From contig JALIZF010001773.1 in assembly GCA_029948255.1 (NCBI GenBank), positions 1 to 64,000 on the forward strand: a stretch of 64,000 nt of DNA, written 5' to 3'. A model generated the notes under the pieces. That model was not told where the DNA came from, made no database searches, and saw nothing but the letters and a program-made list of their open reading frames with translations. Both the position numbers and the translations under genes were made by a program. The DNA is from Telmatactis stephensoni. Lineage: Eukaryota; Cnidaria; Anthozoa; Actiniaria; Isophelliidae. Positions 62,997-64,000 of this stretch are shown here, in pieces; position 1 is the stretch's first letter, and each line of letters opens with the position of its first letter.

Positions 62997-63452
62997 AACA
63001 AAGCAGAAAGTCAAAATCTCCTCAAATCTCAAACGTTTTACAAGAGAAAACAGTTACAACTTCTATTCAGCTTGGCAGAGCTTGGCAGCCATTCATTCAA
63101 ATGACAGAAAACAGAAACGACGAACAGCTTCGACCAGCGACGAGAAATCCCGACGCTTGGCCGATTGCATATCGATTGTGATTTCCTTCGGAATTTTGCA
63201 TGCACAGCAGTTTGTTTAGTTTGTTGTTGTTTATTATGTGAGTTGTTATAGAGATATATTTGCGAAGTAGGCATTTTTCTCCCACGAAAGATATTGAAAA
63301 CCTTGATGGGCTCATGAGGTTGACTGACAGTTTGATGGGGATACTTCTGTGATATTTTGACAGGTCTGACAGGTCGACAATTTTGATTCTTCCTCGAATA
63401 TTTTCGAAAGTACCAAGACGCACAACTAGTACGACAATCAAGATCTACTACT
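62997..63452. promoter_or_regulatory. Putative bidirectional promoter between UBA3 and the divergent reading frame
   Basis: This 456-bp gap separates the UBA3 start codon (minus) from a plus-strand start codon at 63453. It shows no transposon-like inverted repeat, unlike most intergenic DNA here. No TATA box in a convincing position was seen. Head-to-head pairs with short spacing commonly share a promoter, but that is an inference from layout only. Confidence 0.4.
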
Positions 63453-63662
63453 ATGGATGGAGGACAATTAAAACCTGATTCTCAAAGAGCGAAAGAAGAC
63501 GAATCTCAGATTACTGAAGATTTGTTGGCTGTGACAATCGACAAACACAATGATCTTAGCGAAAATATGGCTTCCATGATCGCACAGGGCCTGAAAGTGA
63601 CAGATAAACCTTCAAAGTCTAAGCCAAAGCCAGCAAACGGTATGGCGAGCAAGGAATTATAG
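63453..63662 (+). CDS. Unrecognised short frame or first exon of a divergent gene
   Basis: An ATG-initiated frame of 69 codons ending in TAG. The protein is hydrophilic, Lys/Asp/Ser-rich and probably disordered, with a run such as KPSKSKPKPANG near its end and no membrane segment or known domain. A good donor (ACG then GTATGG) lies just after the KPKPANG codons, so it may be the first coding exon of a gene that continues beyond the window instead of a complete 69-residue protein. Codon use looks coding and the position opposite UBA3 supports a real gene. I do not recognise the family. Confidence 0.45.
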   Translation: MDGGQLKPDSQRAKEDESQITEDLLAVTIDKHNDLSENMASMIAQGLKVTDKPSKSKPKPANGMASKEL

Positions 63663-63825
63663 TGCGTTCTGTGTCGCTCTGAAGATTTAGCTTGTACCCA
63701 ATGCAGTGGTTCATATTCCCCTGTAGTACCTAAAATGGAGAAAAGAAAAGGGAGCTGGGGGAACTGATTTTTATCTTGTAAATGAGACAATTTTATTGAG
63801 TGTAATGTCATTCAACCAATTATTC

Positions 63826-64000
63826 ATCCATACATTCATTCATTCATTCGTTTGTTTGTTTGTTCATTCATTCATCCATCTCTCCATTCAACCTAACGCC
63901 CTTCTGTTTCACTTTGAATGTTCATTCACTCATGCATTCACTCATTCATTTGTTCATTCATTTGATCATTCATGTATTTATCCATTCACTCATTCTCATT
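63826..64000 (+). repeat. (ATTC)n-rich microsatellite running off the window
   Basis: Degenerate CATT/CACT tetramers (ATTCATTCATTC, TCACTCATTC) occupy the last 170 bases. No gene. Confidence 0.9.

Overview
This is a window of an invertebrate animal nuclear genome. It is AT-rich, has GT-AG introns of 0.1 to 5 kb, carries many palindromic transposons, SINEs and LINE remnants, and holds two conserved animal genes. A cnidarian, probably an anthozoan such as a coral or sea anemone, is my best guess. It rests on repeat style and gene structure, not on a diagnostic marker.

Two genes were reconstructed exon by exon from consensus splice sites and unbroken reading phase, both on the minus strand. (1) An integrin alpha chain without an I domain: 27 coding exons, 48361 down to 23611, 971 residues, with signal peptide, beta-propeller with Asp-rich calcium loops, thigh/calf region, one membrane segment and a GFFSR tail. 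(2) UBA3, the catalytic subunit of the NEDD8-activating enzyme: 18 coding exons, 62996 down to 53497, 447 residues, complete. A third gene may start at 63453 on the plus strand, divergent from UBA3, and run out of the window.

Four nearly identical tRNA-Gly(GCC) genes lie in four different introns of the integrin gene, all antisense to it and each followed by a T-run. This is the most distinctive arrangement in the window.

Layout: 1-750, a 250-bp tandem array cut by the window edge. 750-23.6 kb, no recognisable gene but dense repeats: foldback elements, G-tract-ended elements with 8-bp target duplications, a nested 9-bp-duplication element, a 1.16-kb element with long inverted ends, a LINE scrap, and 2 kb of polypurine. 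23.6-48.4 kb, the integrin gene. 48.4-53.5 kb, intergenic, with a 0.7-kb foldback and several microsatellites. 53.5-63.0 kb, UBA3. 63.0-63.45 kb, a putative shared promoter. 63.83-64 kb, an ATTC microsatellite.

The two genes have unrelated jobs (adhesion receptor; neddylation) and nothing suggests they work together. The novelty lies mainly in the transposon families, several of which show target-site duplications readable by eye, and in the intronic tRNA set.
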